A stretch of 64,000 nt of DNA, taken from assembly GCF_029893355.1 (NCBI RefSeq), contig NZ_JARZAI010000003.1, forward strand, positions 357,520 to 421,519. Reading direction: 5' to 3'. This document shows positions 51,575-59,531 of this stretch, piece after piece (the stretch's first letter is position 1; each line of letters starts with the position of its first letter). A model generated the notes under the pieces. The model searched no databases, was not told the origin of the DNA, and worked only from the letters and a program-made list of their open reading frames with translations. Origin of the DNA: Kitasatospora sp. MAA4. Lineage in GTDB: Bacteria > Actinomycetota > Actinomycetes > Streptomycetales > Streptomycetaceae. Both the position numbers and the translations under genes were made by a program.

Positions 51575-53110
51575 GTGTCGCCGGTAGCCCACCCGAGTGA
51601 ACTCGCAGGCAAGCGCCGGTGCCATGCCCTCGCGCACGCCGACACTCGCCGAGCGCTGCCCATCGCGATCATGGCTCGGGGCATCCTGACCGCCCGCGTG
51701 TTCCTGGAGATCGCCGATCTCGGCTCCCGTCCGCAGGGGTGCACCGCGTCCGCGCAGTACATCGCTGACGTGCTCGGCGCGTCCCGCGAGGCAGTGCAGC
51801 GCGAGATCACGTGGTTGGAGACGAACGAGTACGTGTTCGCCGGCGGCTACGACTCCCGTACCGGCCAGGTGGCTCGGAAGGCTCGCAGGCTACGGCCACG
51901 CGAGGCGTTCGTGTGGATCGCCCCGGGCGCGTGGATCGTGCTCGCCGGCCGTACCTTCGCCACCTTCGCCGCGTACGCCTACTGTCGGTCCGTCAGTCGA
52001 GAGCAGACCGCCGCCCGGATCGCCGAGCTAATCCCGCGCCAGGACAGCAAGCCCGTTCACCCGCGCACGATCAGCCGGCACCGCGCCGCGCTGCTCGCCG
52101 ACGGGTGGCTGTACGAGGTCCACGGCATCCCCGGCAACGCCAGCGTCTACGCCCCCGCGCGCATCGTCCCCGGCCGCGTTCTCGAAGCCGAAGGGGTGGA
52201 CAACAGGATCACACCCCCCCTGGACACTGAGATCACACCAGAGGGTTCTACCTCTCAGGGATCTACCTCTGTGGCTGGTGAGAGTGCTCCGATTTCCGTT
52301 GTGGGTGGTGACGACGGTGATCAACTTCTCACCGTTGAGAACCTGCGGGAGGACGCGCGCGAGGCGCCCGAAACGGCCAACGGGAAGCCGAGCAGCAGGA
52401 GGACGAAGACCGGCCCGACCCCGAAGGAGCCGCGCCACCGGCCGTTCCGGCTGACCGACGGCGTCCGGTTCCTGGTCGCAGTTGCCGCCACGCACCCCGA
52501 CTTCCGGCTAACCGGATCGGCGCTCAGCGACCAGGGCGCGGCCGTGGACGGCCTGTTCGCCGCCGGCTGGACCGGCGACCAGGTCACCCGCTGGCTGACC
52601 GGCTGGTGGACCCCGTGGGCACTCCCGAAGAACTTCACCGCGAGCCCGGCCGCCATCATCGCGACCCGGCTGCGGCTCGCGATGCGCACCGACCTGCGCG
52701 CTCTGCTGGCGGCTGAGCAGCCCCCGGCCGAGCGCCCCACCCCGCAGCCCGAAGCCGTCGCCGGCGTGCTCGGCCGCCACGCGGCGGCCGTGGTCGCTGG
52801 CAACGGCCCCGAGTGCGACGGTGACCACGGGATGTGCCGCAAGCCGGTCCCGCGTCCTGGCGCGCTGTGCGACTCCTGCACCGGCCGCGCCTTCGTGCTG
52901 ATCCCCGGCATGCGCACCGTCGTCCCCACCGACGACCCCGCCGAGATGGCCGAAGCCCGCGCCGCGCTCGCTTCGCTGCTCGGCCCCGACGTGACGGGCG
53001 TCCCGGTCGAGTTCGAGCCCTACGGCCCCGCGCCGGCCTACACCTACGCCGAGCCCAGCGCCGGCGAATCCCTGATCGGCCACATCACGACCCGGTGGGG
53101 TGCCGCATGA
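51575..53110 (+). CDS. Plasmid-type helix-turn-helix (replication initiator-like) protein
   Basis: 511 aa from GTG 51575; ATG 51671 (starting MARGILTARVF) is the other candidate, neither with a good RBS. The N-terminal winged helix (SAQYIADVLGASREAVQREITWLE) and a second HTH (REQTAARIAELIPRQ, HPRTISRHRAALLADGWLYEV) give a two-wing arrangement as in plasmid initiators. A low-complexity linker leads to a C-terminal helical part (RLTDGVRFLVAVAATHPDF, FAAGWTGDQVTRWLTGWWTPWALP) and a zinc-finger-like CDGDHGMC..CDSC. First gene of the element; likely its replication or master regulatory protein. Not a recognised RepSA/Prim-Pol. Confidence 0.65.
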   Translation: MSPVAHPSELAGKRRCHALAHADTRRALPIAIMARGILTARVFLEIADLGSRPQGCTASAQYIADVLGASREAVQREITWLETNEYVFAGGYDSRTGQVARKARRLRPREAFVWIAPGAWIVLAGRTFATFAAYAYCRSVSREQTAARIAELIPRQDSKPVHPRTISRHRAALLADGWLYEVHGIPGNASVYAPARIVPGRVLEAEGVDNRITPPLDTEITPEGSTSQGSTSVAGESAPISVVGGDDGDQLLTVENLREDAREAPETANGKPSSRRTKTGPTPKEPRHRPFRLTDGVRFLVAVAATHPDFRLTGSALSDQGAAVDGLFAAGWTGDQVTRWLTGWWTPWALPKNFTASPAAIIATRLRLAMRTDLRALLAAEQPPAERPTPQPEAVAGVLGRHAAAVVAGNGPECDGDHGMCRKPVPRPGALCDSCTGRAFVLIPGMRTVVPTDDPAEMAEARAALASLLGPDVTGVPVEFEPYGPAPAYTYAEPSAGESLIGHITTRWGAA

Positions 53111-53277
53111 CCACGATCGGCCCGATATCGCCGGCGCACGAGCGCACCGGGTGCGCGTCGCTCTCCTGCCACGAAGCGTCGCCGAGCACGCCGTGCCGCT
53201 GTCCCTGCGGCGGTGCGGTTCACGCCGCTTGGCAGCCACGCCTGTTCGAGCTAGACGGCCAGGACGGCGCCGAGTGA
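53107..53277 (+). CDS. 56-aa Cys-rich mini-protein
   Basis: ATG overlaps the initiator-like gene's stop (ATGA). Five Cys in a short span (GCASLSCHEAS, TPCRCPCGGAVHAAW) suggest a zinc knuckle. Common type of filler gene in streptomycete mobile elements; function unknown. Confidence 0.65.
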   Translation: MTTIGPISPAHERTGCASLSCHEASPSTPCRCPCGGAVHAAWQPRLFELDGQDGAE

Positions 53278-53332
53278 GGGCATGCGGAAGCCCCCGCCGC
53301 ACCTGGTGCAGCGGGGGACCATGGACGGTCAG

Positions 53333-53611
53333 TCAGGTGTCGGCGCCGCGCTTCGGCGGGACGCCGGCCTCCCGGATCAACCGGTTGACGTGCCGGGTGT
53401 CGTACCCCGACGCGCGGCCGGCCTCGGCCTGCGTCACCACGTCCGACTGGACATGGCGCGCGATGCTCTGCGCGAGCGCGCTACGGGCCGTCTTCAGGGC
53501 TTCCTCGGCGTCGTCAACGGCCTTGCGTAGAGCCCTGATCTCCGTTTCGGCAGCGTCGGCGTGGGCCTGTGCGTCGGGGCTGCGGATCTTCCATCGGCGT
53601 GCGGGCGGCAT
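53333..53611 (-). CDS. 92-aa coiled-coil plus HTH protein
   Basis: The only leftward gene in the element. A helical coiled coil (AHADAAETEIRALRKAVDDAEEAL) is followed by a helix-turn-helix-like end (DVVTQAEAGRASGYDTRHVN then RLIREAGVPPKRG). ATG 53611 lacks a clear RBS. Opposed to its neighbours, it could be a small repressor of the element, in the place KorSA-like repressors take in other elements (inference). Confidence 0.6.
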   Translation of the reverse strand: MPPARRWKIRSPDAQAHADAAETEIRALRKAVDDAEEALKTARSALAQSIARHVQSDVVTQAEAGRASGYDTRHVNRLIREAGVPPKRGADT

Positions 53612-53757
53612 GCCCACATGGTGGCACTTCCGTGTCCGGTCCCACACGTCCGGTCTTGGTCGTCTGTGCATCCGTCCTCCCTGACAACACGAATAGGGAC
53701 TTGCATGTCCGGACTTTAATGTCCATCATCGTTGCAAGGGAAGCCCCCAACGCAAAC

Positions 53758-53794
53758 GGCCCCAACCCGCCGGGCAAACGGCGGAGTTGGGGCC
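53758..53794. terminator. Hairpin between HTH gene and small-gene operon
   Basis: GGCCCCAAC (53758-53766) pairs with GTTGGGGCC (53786-53794), with an inner CCGCCG/CGGCGG extension. In the AT-richer 216-base divergent region, 34 bases before the next ATG, so it may act as a leader structure for the rightward operon rather than a terminator. Confidence 0.55.
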
Positions 53795-53827
53795 TGCGAC
53801 CAGCGCCTATGTACCTAGGAGCTAGCC

Positions 53828-53980
53828 ATGCCGAAGACCGTACCGCAGGAACGCCCCCGCATCCCGCGTATCGCCTGTAAGAACGCCGACACCGCTGCCG
53901 CCGGCCGCTGTTGGATCGCCGGCATCCTCGCGCCGGCCGCCACCAGGCCGACCCAGCGCACCTTCGGCGGCGCCGCATGA
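53828..53980 (+). CDS. 50-aa basic mini-protein
   Basis: ATG 53828 with CTAGGAG nine bases upstream. Basic, with ACKNADTAAAGRCWIAGIL and two Cys 12 apart. Its stop overlaps the next start (ATGA). First of a four-gene coupled chain ending in the SpdB-like protein. Function unknown. Confidence 0.6.
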   Translation: MPKTVPQERPRIPRIACKNADTAAAGRCWIAGILAPAATRPTQRTFGGAA

Positions 53981-54159
53981 ACCTGTGGGACAAGATCACC
54001 GGCAACACTCCCGAAGCCACCCGCGCACGCCGCGCGAAGGACGTTCGCAAGTCGGCCCGCGCCGGACAGGCATGGGAGGACCGGGGCCGGCTCGCCGAAC
54101 GCCTGCGCGCCCGGTCGGCCGACCGCAACCCCCGCAACTCCCGGGGGTGGGGCCGATGA
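53977..54159 (+). CDS. 60-aa Arg-rich mini-protein
   Basis: ATG overlaps the previous stop. Highly basic helical peptide (RARRAKDVRKSARAGQAW, EDRGRLAERLRARSADRN). Could bind nucleic acid or a membrane; unknown family. Coupled at both ends. Confidence 0.6.
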   Translation: MNLWDKITGNTPEATRARRAKDVRKSARAGQAWEDRGRLAERLRARSADRNPRNSRGWGR

Positions 54160-54344
54160 CCCGCACCGAACGCCGGCAGCACTCCACCGCCGCCACCGCC
54201 GCACTGCTCGCCGAGTTCTACGGCACCGACCCGAGTGCCACCGAGCTCGGTGACGCCCTGGTGGGCGCGCTCGATCAGCTCGCTGACGACGCCCACCACC
54301 ACAACCACGCCGCCCAACGCATCCTCACCCCGGAGTACCCGTGA
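54156..54344 (+). CDS. 62-aa helical mini-protein
   Basis: ATG overlaps the previous stop. Predicted two helices (TAATAALLAEFYGTDPSATE, LGDALVGALDQLADDAHHHN), mildly acidic with a His cluster. Its stop overlaps the start of the SpdB-like gene (GTGA). Unknown function. Confidence 0.6.
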   Translation: MTRTERRQHSTAATAALLAEFYGTDPSATELGDALVGALDQLADDAHHHNHAAQRILTPEYP

Positions 54345-55504
54345 CCACCCGAACCACCCTGACGAAGGCACAGGCCGCGATCCTGACAGCCGTCCTGATC
54401 GCCATGCTCGGCATCGGCGCGGCCGGCGCCGTCGGCACCTACACCAACGTCAACCGCGTCTGGCACGGCTCGGGCACCGCAATCAGCATGGTCGCCGCCG
54501 GCGAAGGCGCAACCATGATCATGGCGCTCGTGGTGCTCGCCCTGGTGATGATCGGCCAGTCCGCACCCGCGTGGGTCCGCTACGGAATGTGGGTCGTTCC
54601 GGCCGTCGCCTCCGTGGTCATCGGGTCGCAGGCCCACACGTTCCGCGACGCCGCCGTGTACGCCGTCAGCCCGGTCGGCATGTCCACCTGCGCCGAAGGC
54701 GTCGCCCTGATCGCCCGACGAGTCGCCGTCTACCGCACCGGCGTTGACGTCGATGTCCAGCGGCGCACCGCCGACACCGTCCGACAGATCGCCTACCACC
54801 AGGCCCGCGCCCAGCAGCACCCCGACGAAGCCACCCGCGCCGACTCCGAGCGGAAGATGTGGGAGCTCGCCGAACGGCTCGGCAAGGGTGATGTCACGGT
54901 CAGCGCCGGCCTGGTCGGCGTGCACCGGGACCGCATGACGCAGGGCGCCGACGCCGCACTCTCGACCCTGTACGGGGCGCCCGCGCCCCTCGCGCTGCCG
55001 GCCGCGCCGCAGGAACCCGCCGCTCCGGCACTCCCACCCGCATCCACCACGAACAGCCTGCCGGCCGCCCCGGCGCCTGTGTTCAAGACCCCCGCGAAGC
55101 CTCCCGTCGTGTGGCCGGCGCTGCCGCCGACACAGCCCGTGCCGGCCGTGCCGACTGCCGACGAGACCGCCCGCGCGCTGATCGACGCGGTGAACAGCGC
55201 ACTCCGCGCCGTCAACGTCCAGCCCCCGCACACCGGAACCGACGAATCGACAAACCCGCAGGTCGAGCCCAGCACACCGGAAGCCGTGCGCCCCCGCGTG
55301 CAGCCCCCCGCCGGCAACCCGCTGGAAAACGGCCGGCGCAAGCTCGCCGACCAGCACGCGCAGCGCCGGCGACAGCTCGCCGAGGGCTGGTGGGACCTGG
55401 TCCGCAACGGCTCGCCGGTCACCGAAGCCGAGTACGCCGCGAAGGCCGGCGTCGATCCTCGCACCCTGCGCAAGGCACTGACCGAGTACCCGCAGCAGCC
55501 CTGA
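54341..55504 (+). CDS. SpdB-like membrane protein (plasmid spread)
   Basis: 387 aa with GTG start. Four N-terminal TM helices (about 12-34, 46-68, 74-95 and a shorter one near 110) with a Gly-rich GAAGAVGTYTNVNRVWHGSG loop, then a charged helical segment (QRRTADTVRQIAYHQARAQQ), a Pro/Ala-rich linker and a C-terminal small HTH-like domain (EAEYAAKAGVDPRTLRKALTEY). Resembles the multi-pass transfer/spread proteins (SpdB/DUF2637 type) of conjugative Streptomyces elements, which help plasmid spread between mycelial compartments. Family call moderately sure. Confidence 0.65.
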   Translation: MTTRTTLTKAQAAILTAVLIAMLGIGAAGAVGTYTNVNRVWHGSGTAISMVAAGEGATMIMALVVLALVMIGQSAPAWVRYGMWVVPAVASVVIGSQAHTFRDAAVYAVSPVGMSTCAEGVALIARRVAVYRTGVDVDVQRRTADTVRQIAYHQARAQQHPDEATRADSERKMWELAERLGKGDVTVSAGLVGVHRDRMTQGADAALSTLYGAPAPLALPAAPQEPAAPALPPASTTNSLPAAPAPVFKTPAKPPVVWPALPPTQPVPAVPTADETARALIDAVNSALRAVNVQPPHTGTDESTNPQVEPSTPEAVRPRVQPPAGNPLENGRRKLADQHAQRRRQLAEGWWDLVRNGSPVTEAEYAAKAGVDPRTLRKALTEYPQQP

Positions 55505-55612
55505 CCGCCCATGGTCGCGGCCGGCGCAGCCGATCCATTGGCGCACCGGCCACGGCCACGGGCGACCAGCCCCGCGACCTGACCAACGATCATCCCAAGG
55601 GGGGAGTCACCC

Positions 55613-55813
55613 ATGCACGCCTGCGCACGCCTGTTCCGCGCGCTCCGCCTGTTCCGCCGGCGCCCTGCCGACGACACCGAGCCCACCATCACCCGCCTGC
55701 CGATCGGCTCGATCACCACTCCGGCCGAGCCCACGCAGCCGCCGGCCAGCACCCCGGCCGAGCAGCACACCCGCGCCGCCCTGCTGCGACTGCTCGGGGA
55801 GCGGCCGGCATGA
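55613..55813 (+). CDS. 66-aa mini-protein
   Basis: ATG 55613 after AAGGGGGGAG. An Arg/Leu-rich amphipathic start (CARLFRALRLFRRRP) then an acidic/Pro tail and a helical end (RAALLRLLGERPA). Stop overlaps the next ATG (ATGA). Unknown. Confidence 0.6.
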   Translation: MHACARLFRALRLFRRRPADDTEPTITRLPIGSITTPAEPTQPPASTPAEQHTRAALLRLLGERPA

Positions 55814-56607
55814 CCACCGAAGAGCACACCCCCACGCCGGCCGAGATCATCGCCGGACCCACCGAAGACGTAACCCACTGGTGGGGGCGCAAGCCGCAGC
55901 CGGCCGCCGAGCCGCCGCGCATCCCGCTCCCACCGGCCTACCCGCCCGCCGTCGGCCACGACACGACCTGGTGGGAGCACAAGCCGCAGCCGGCCGCCGA
56001 GCCCGAGCAGCAGCCGGCCGACCCCGCACCGGTCCAGCTCACGAAGCCCGAGCACGCGCAGCCCGAGCCGGACGACACCGAGCCCGAAGCCGAAGAGCCG
56101 GCCGAAGACGAGCCGGCCGACACCGACGACGAGCCGCCGGCGAAGCCCGGAAAGCGCCCGAAGCGCCGCCGGCAGTCCCGCACCGTCGCGCAGGACTTCC
56201 ACCACCAGCGCGAACAGGTCGCGTCGTCGCTGGTCGAGTGGTGGTGGTCCCGCAGCCGACGCCAACGCCTGATCCTGCACAACGCGGCAGCCGTCGCCGC
56301 CGGCGCAGGCACGGCCGGCTGCTTCACCGGCCACTGGTCGCAGGGCATCCCGCAACTCGTCCTCGCGTGGATGCACGCCACCCCCGCATGGATGACCGGC
56401 ACTGTCCCGCCGGCATGGCTCCCGTTCACGCCGTTCGCTACCGCCGTCGCCTGCTTCGCCGCCGCGTCCATCGCCGGCACCACCGCCTACCGCATCACCG
56501 CGTGGATCTTCCGCCACCACACCGCCCAAGCCGTCCTGCACTGGACCTTCGTCAAGGTCCCCGCCGCGTCAATCACCGTCGCCGCCATGCTCTACACCGC
56601 CCGCTAG
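55810..56607 (+). CDS. Membrane protein with WW-KPQPAAEP repeats
   Basis: 265 aa. Two near-copies of a Trp motif, HWWGRKPQPAAEPP and TWWEHKPQPAAEPE, lie 35 residues apart in a Pro-rich N-terminus. Then come an acidic Asp/Glu/Pro stretch, a basic patch (KPGKRPKRRRQSR), VEWWWSRSRRQR and about three TM helices (160-180, 205-230, 240-262). Probably an Spd-type or TraB-associated membrane protein; not assigned to a family. Coupled to the 66-aa gene, 11 bases before the next one. Confidence 0.62.
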   Translation: MTTEEHTPTPAEIIAGPTEDVTHWWGRKPQPAAEPPRIPLPPAYPPAVGHDTTWWEHKPQPAAEPEQQPADPAPVQLTKPEHAQPEPDDTEPEAEEPAEDEPADTDDEPPAKPGKRPKRRRQSRTVAQDFHHQREQVASSLVEWWWSRSRRQRLILHNAAAVAAGAGTAGCFTGHWSQGIPQLVLAWMHATPAWMTGTVPPAWLPFTPFATAVACFAAASIAGTTAYRITAWIFRHHTAQAVLHWTFVKVPAASITVAAMLYTAR

Positions 56608-56618
56608 GAGAACCCCGC

Positions 56619-57062
56619 ATGTCCGCAATCGAGTTGGCCGCCGCCACCCCCGCCGCAGCGATCGGCGGCGTCAGTGCCGCCGGCGTCGCCGCCGTCCTGC
56701 TGCTGGTGATGGTCCTTGGCGTGATCGGCAAGGGTAAGAAGAAGCTCGCGTCGGGCCCGGCTCAGATCGTCGGGTTCATCGCCGAGACCGCGTTTCTCAA
56801 GGCCCCCGCGTTCTGGCACGACATCGGCGCCGCGTTCCAGTCGATCACTGACACGATGGCCACCAACCCCGCACTCGGCGGCATCGGGATCGGCGCCGTC
56901 TGCCTGATCGTCGTCGTCCTGAGTCTGTTCGCTCGACTCGTCCCCGCCACCGCCGTGTTCCTCGGGATGCTGGCCGGCGCCGCGTTCGCCGCCGACCCCG
57001 GCAGCCTCCCGCAAGGTGTCGTCTCGATCCTGAGCATCCCGCTCGCGCTGCTGGGGGCCTGA
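56619..57062 (+). CDS. Small three-helix membrane protein
   Basis: 147 aa. A hydrophobic N-terminal helix (about 5-38) ends in IGKGKKKLASG, then a soluble amphipathic middle (AFWHDIGAAFQSITDTMATN) and two more helices (about 88-133). TAGGAG seven bases before the ATG. Looks like a pore or coupling subunit of the element's transfer apparatus; unknown family. Confidence 0.65.
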   Translation: MSAIELAAATPAAAIGGVSAAGVAAVLLLVMVLGVIGKGKKKLASGPAQIVGFIAETAFLKAPAFWHDIGAAFQSITDTMATNPALGGIGIGAVCLIVVVLSLFARLVPATAVFLGMLAGAAFAADPGSLPQGVVSILSIPLALLGA

Positions 57063-57063
57063 C

Positions 57064-57942
57064 GTGCAGACGAAGGCCATAGCCGGCCGCACTGTCCCCG
57101 CCGTCCTGCGGGCGAGCGTGACCATGCTGGGCGTCACGTGGCGGTGGACGCAGGCCGGCGAGAAGGGCGACGCCGCCGGCCGCCTGGTCGTGATCGCCGT
57201 CCCCGCCTTTGTTGCCGCCTACGTAGCCGACCACCGGCCCGAACTGGGCTGGTGGTACGGCGGCGCGTGGACGCTCGGGGCGCTGGTCGTCGCCGGCCGC
57301 GCCGGCGAGTTCACCGAGCTGACCGACGCCGAGCCCGACGACGACCAGGCCGACGCCGCCGAGCGGGACGACGAAGGCGTGTACGAAGACGACGACCAGG
57401 CCGAGCCCGACCAAGACCACGCGGACGACCCGGAGAACGATCACAAGACGGGGGAGCAGCAGACCACCGCGACCCGGCCGGTAGACACCGAGTACGCCGA
57501 CCTGTGGCTGACTCTCCAGATCCTCAAGGCGGTCCGCGAAGCCGAGCTGAACGGCCGGCGCGGGGCGCTGCTCGGCCGGATCGCCGACCGCATCGCAGCC
57601 GACCACCCCGAGCACCCCGCCTTCGCCACATGGGACGTCACCACGATGCGTAACCACACCACCCGTCTCGGGGTGCCCGTCCGGCGCTCCGTGCGCACCC
57701 CCGACGGAGTCAGCTGGGGCATCCACCTGGACGACCTGACAGCCGCTCTCGGCAGCCCCCTGCCGGACGTCATCAGCACCCTTACCGAGCACCTCACCAC
57801 CACCCCGGACCGGGCCCCCGCGACCACCCCGACCACCCCCGTCGAGACCCCCGTCAGCACCCCCGCTCGGGGGCTGCTGGCCACCCTCCGCAAGCGGCGA
57901 CCAGACCCCGACTCCAACCCCTCCCCCGCCGTCGCCTCATGA
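57064..57942 (+). CDS. Membrane-anchored acidic protein with C-terminal DNA-binding-like domain
   Basis: 292 aa, GTG one base after the previous stop. Two TM helices (about 37-55 and 62-80), then an extreme Asp/Glu stretch (about 88-135; EPDDDQADAAERDDEGVYED), and a helical domain from about 145 (YADLWLTLQILKAVREAELN, MRNHTTRLGVPVRRSVRTPD, GVSWGIHLDDLTAAL) that resembles a winged helix. The C-terminal tail is Thr/Pro then basic. A membrane protein with a DNA-contacting domain would fit plasmid transfer; inference. Confidence 0.6.
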   Translation: MQTKAIAGRTVPAVLRASVTMLGVTWRWTQAGEKGDAAGRLVVIAVPAFVAAYVADHRPELGWWYGGAWTLGALVVAGRAGEFTELTDAEPDDDQADAAERDDEGVYEDDDQAEPDQDHADDPENDHKTGEQQTTATRPVDTEYADLWLTLQILKAVREAELNGRRGALLGRIADRIAADHPEHPAFATWDVTTMRNHTTRLGVPVRRSVRTPDGVSWGIHLDDLTAALGSPLPDVISTLTEHLTTTPDRAPATTPTTPVETPVSTPARGLLATLRKRRPDPDSNPSPAVAS

Positions 57943-57957
57943 CCCCGCTCGGGGGGT

Positions 57958-58022
57958 GTAGATCCGCAGCTCACGCGCCATCTACATCCCCCATCTACCG
58001 CCCGATCTACACCCGCATCTAC
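57958..58022. repeat. ATCTAC iteron array
   Basis: Four direct ATCTAC copies at 57980, 57993, 58005 and 58017 (12-13 base period, about one helical turn, flanked by C-rich spacers), and one inverted copy GTAGAT at 57958. It lies in the 134-base gap after the acidic membrane protein. Such an array is typical of an operator, an origin iteron or a conjugal clt site recognised by TraB. Confidence 0.7.
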
Positions 58023-58027
58023 CCGTC

Positions 58028-58055
58028 GGCCGGCCCCTTTCGAAAGGGGCCGGCC
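58028..58055. terminator. 28-bp perfect palindrome
   Basis: GGCCGGCCCCTTT and its exact complement around a central CG, five bases after the iteron array. Could be a terminator for the membrane-gene operon or part of the same cis-acting site. Confidence 0.7.
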
Positions 58056-58076
58056 CGACCCGTTGGGACACCCGAT

Positions 58077-58310
58077 ATGGCTTGGCAGTACCGCTGTGGC
58101 ACCTGCAACACCGCTACCGGATGGATGGGCCGCGTGGACGCCGAGAACGCCCGCTCCGACCACCGCCGAACCGTCCACCACGGCATGACCCCCGACGGCG
58201 AACGGCTCGCGTCGAACGCCGAACGAGCTGACCCGATGCTCTGGGTCTGGACGCTCGCCGGCTGCCTCGCCCTCGGCGCTCTGCGATGGATCTGGCAGCA
58301 CGCACAGTGA
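58077..58310 (+). CDS. 77-aa zinc-knuckle plus TM mini-protein
   Basis: ATG 58077. YRCGTCNTATGWMGRVDAENAR carries CxxC and an H-x(4)-HH (DHRRTVHHG) that may complete a zinc site; the last 20 residues are a TM helix (LWVWTLAGCLALGALRW). Typical small gene of Streptomyces transfer elements. Unknown function. Confidence 0.65.
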   Translation: MAWQYRCGTCNTATGWMGRVDAENARSDHRRTVHHGMTPDGERLASNAERADPMLWVWTLAGCLALGALRWIWQHAQ

Positions 58311-58366
58311 CAGCCCGTCGGCTCAGAATGTCACAATCCACCTAACTGCCTTGAAAGGTATGAACC

Positions 58367-58591
58367 ATGACGACTTGGTCTGAGGATTCCACGCTGGACG
58401 CACCCGACGGTCACCGGTGGATGCGCCCCGGCCCCGACGCGTGCGCTGGCTGCGACTGCTGCACCCGCCGACTGTGCGAGCGCGCTGCCGCCCTCGGCAT
58501 CCCCTGTGACTGTGTCGCCCACCCGCAGGACCGGGCCGCCGTCGCCGGCTGCCCCTGCACCGCCGACGACACCGAGGGGGCAGCCGCATGA
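58367..58591 (+). CDS. 74-aa Cys-rich mini-protein
   Basis: Nine Cys: CAGCDCC, C, C-DC and CPC clusters across CAGCDCCTRRLCERAAALG and IPCDCVAHPQDRAAVAGCPC. Likely binds zinc or Fe-S. AAAGG about ten bases before the ATG. Stop overlaps the next ATG (ATGA). Confidence 0.7.
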   Translation: MTTWSEDSTLDAPDGHRWMRPGPDACAGCDCCTRRLCERAAALGIPCDCVAHPQDRAAVAGCPCTADDTEGAAA

Positions 58592-59118
58592 CTGCTGACG
58601 CCATCGAAGGCGCCGTGCGGGACGCTGGCGCGGTCGCGGCAGCCGTCTCCCGGCTCGGCGCCGCCCGACGAGCCCTGAACGCCGCGCGGGCCGCTGTGCA
58701 GCGCACAGGCGACGCCTGCCCGCCGGCCACCTTCGGCGCTTATCTCGCCGCGCACCGCGAGATGATCGCCGCCATGCGCCACGCCCAGACGCTCAACCTG
58801 TGCGACGCCGGCGACGTCCGCGCCGACGCCGACCAGTACGCGGACGCGCAGACCGGGCCGGCCTACTGCCGGTGGGCCCGCGCAGAACTCGGCCGACTGC
58901 TCGCCGAGCACCTGCCGAGCCCGAAGTACTCGCCGCCGGTCCTGTTCGAACTCGCGCAAGCCGCGCGTCGAGCCGGGATCGACGGCGCCGCGACCGCGTT
59001 GGAGCGCGCCGAGCGGACACAGCACCTGGACTCTGACGGCGCCATGGCCGGCCAGAGTGACGACCTCCGGGCCGCGTTGGACGCGGTCCGGATCGCCGCC
59101 GGCGCCACGGTGGCCTGA
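58588..59118 (+). CDS. 176-aa helical protein of unknown function
   Basis: ATG coupled to the Cys-rich gene. All-helical, Ala/Arg-rich (RLGAARRALNAARAAVQRTG, ATFGAYLAAHREMIAAMRHA), with NLCDAGDVRADADQYAD in the middle. No recognised domain. Ends at a hairpin (ACGACGGCCC 59127-59136 with GGGCCGTCGT 59161-59170). Confidence 0.6.
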   Translation: MTADAIEGAVRDAGAVAAAVSRLGAARRALNAARAAVQRTGDACPPATFGAYLAAHREMIAAMRHAQTLNLCDAGDVRADADQYADAQTGPAYCRWARAELGRLLAEHLPSPKYSPPVLFELAQAARRAGIDGAATALERAERTQHLDSDGAMAGQSDDLRAALDAVRIAAGATVA

Positions 59119-59126
59119 CCGACACC

Positions 59127-59170
59127 ACGACGGCCCCTCCTGGTACCGCGAGGACAGGACGGGCCGTCGT
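59127..59170 (+). terminator. Hairpin after the 58.4-59.1 kb pair
   Basis: ACGACGGCCC pairs with GGGCCGTCGT (10 bp) over a 24-base loop that can itself fold (CTCCTGGTACC region). Confidence 0.6.
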
Positions 59171-59267
59171 CCGCTCCGGGTCAGCCGCGCCACCGTGCGC
59201 CCTTGACGCCCCATCACTCACGCGAAATCGTGCAATCACACGCAACCGATGCGAGGAGGGGAACGGG

Positions 59268-59531
59268 ATGCCGCTAAATTTCCAAGGCATAGACCCGGAG
59301 ACCGGCGACGACAACAGCCCGACGGTATGGGTGGACGACGAGACCAGAGACATCCTGGTCCAAGCATGGGACGCCGACGACGCCACCGTCACCGAGATCA
59401 GCGCGAAGGCGTGGGCGCCCGGCCACACCCCGGGCATCCCTGCTGGCGAATCCGTGATCCGCATTCCGGCCCGCATGGTGCCGATCTTGAGAAAGGCGTG
59501 CGATGCCGCCGAACGAACCGACCTTCGCTGA
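59268..59531 (+). CDS. 87-aa protein preceding DUF6879 gene
   Basis: ATG 59268 with GGAGGGGAACGGG just upstream. Acidic, beta/alpha alternation (VWVDDETRDILVQAWDADDA, ESVIRIPARMVPILRKACDA). Resembles the small proteins paired with XRE/DUF5753 regulators but without the DUF397 pattern. Overlaps the DUF6879 gene by 29 bases in another frame. Confidence 0.6.
   Translation: MPLNFQGIDPETGDDNSPTVWVDDETRDILVQAWDADDATVTEISAKAWAPGHTPGIPAGESVIRIPARMVPILRKACDAAERTDLR

Noticed and set aside
50427..51637. Leftward and rightward ORFs across rnpB
   Set aside because: RNase P RNA with P1 and CR blocks explains this DNA.
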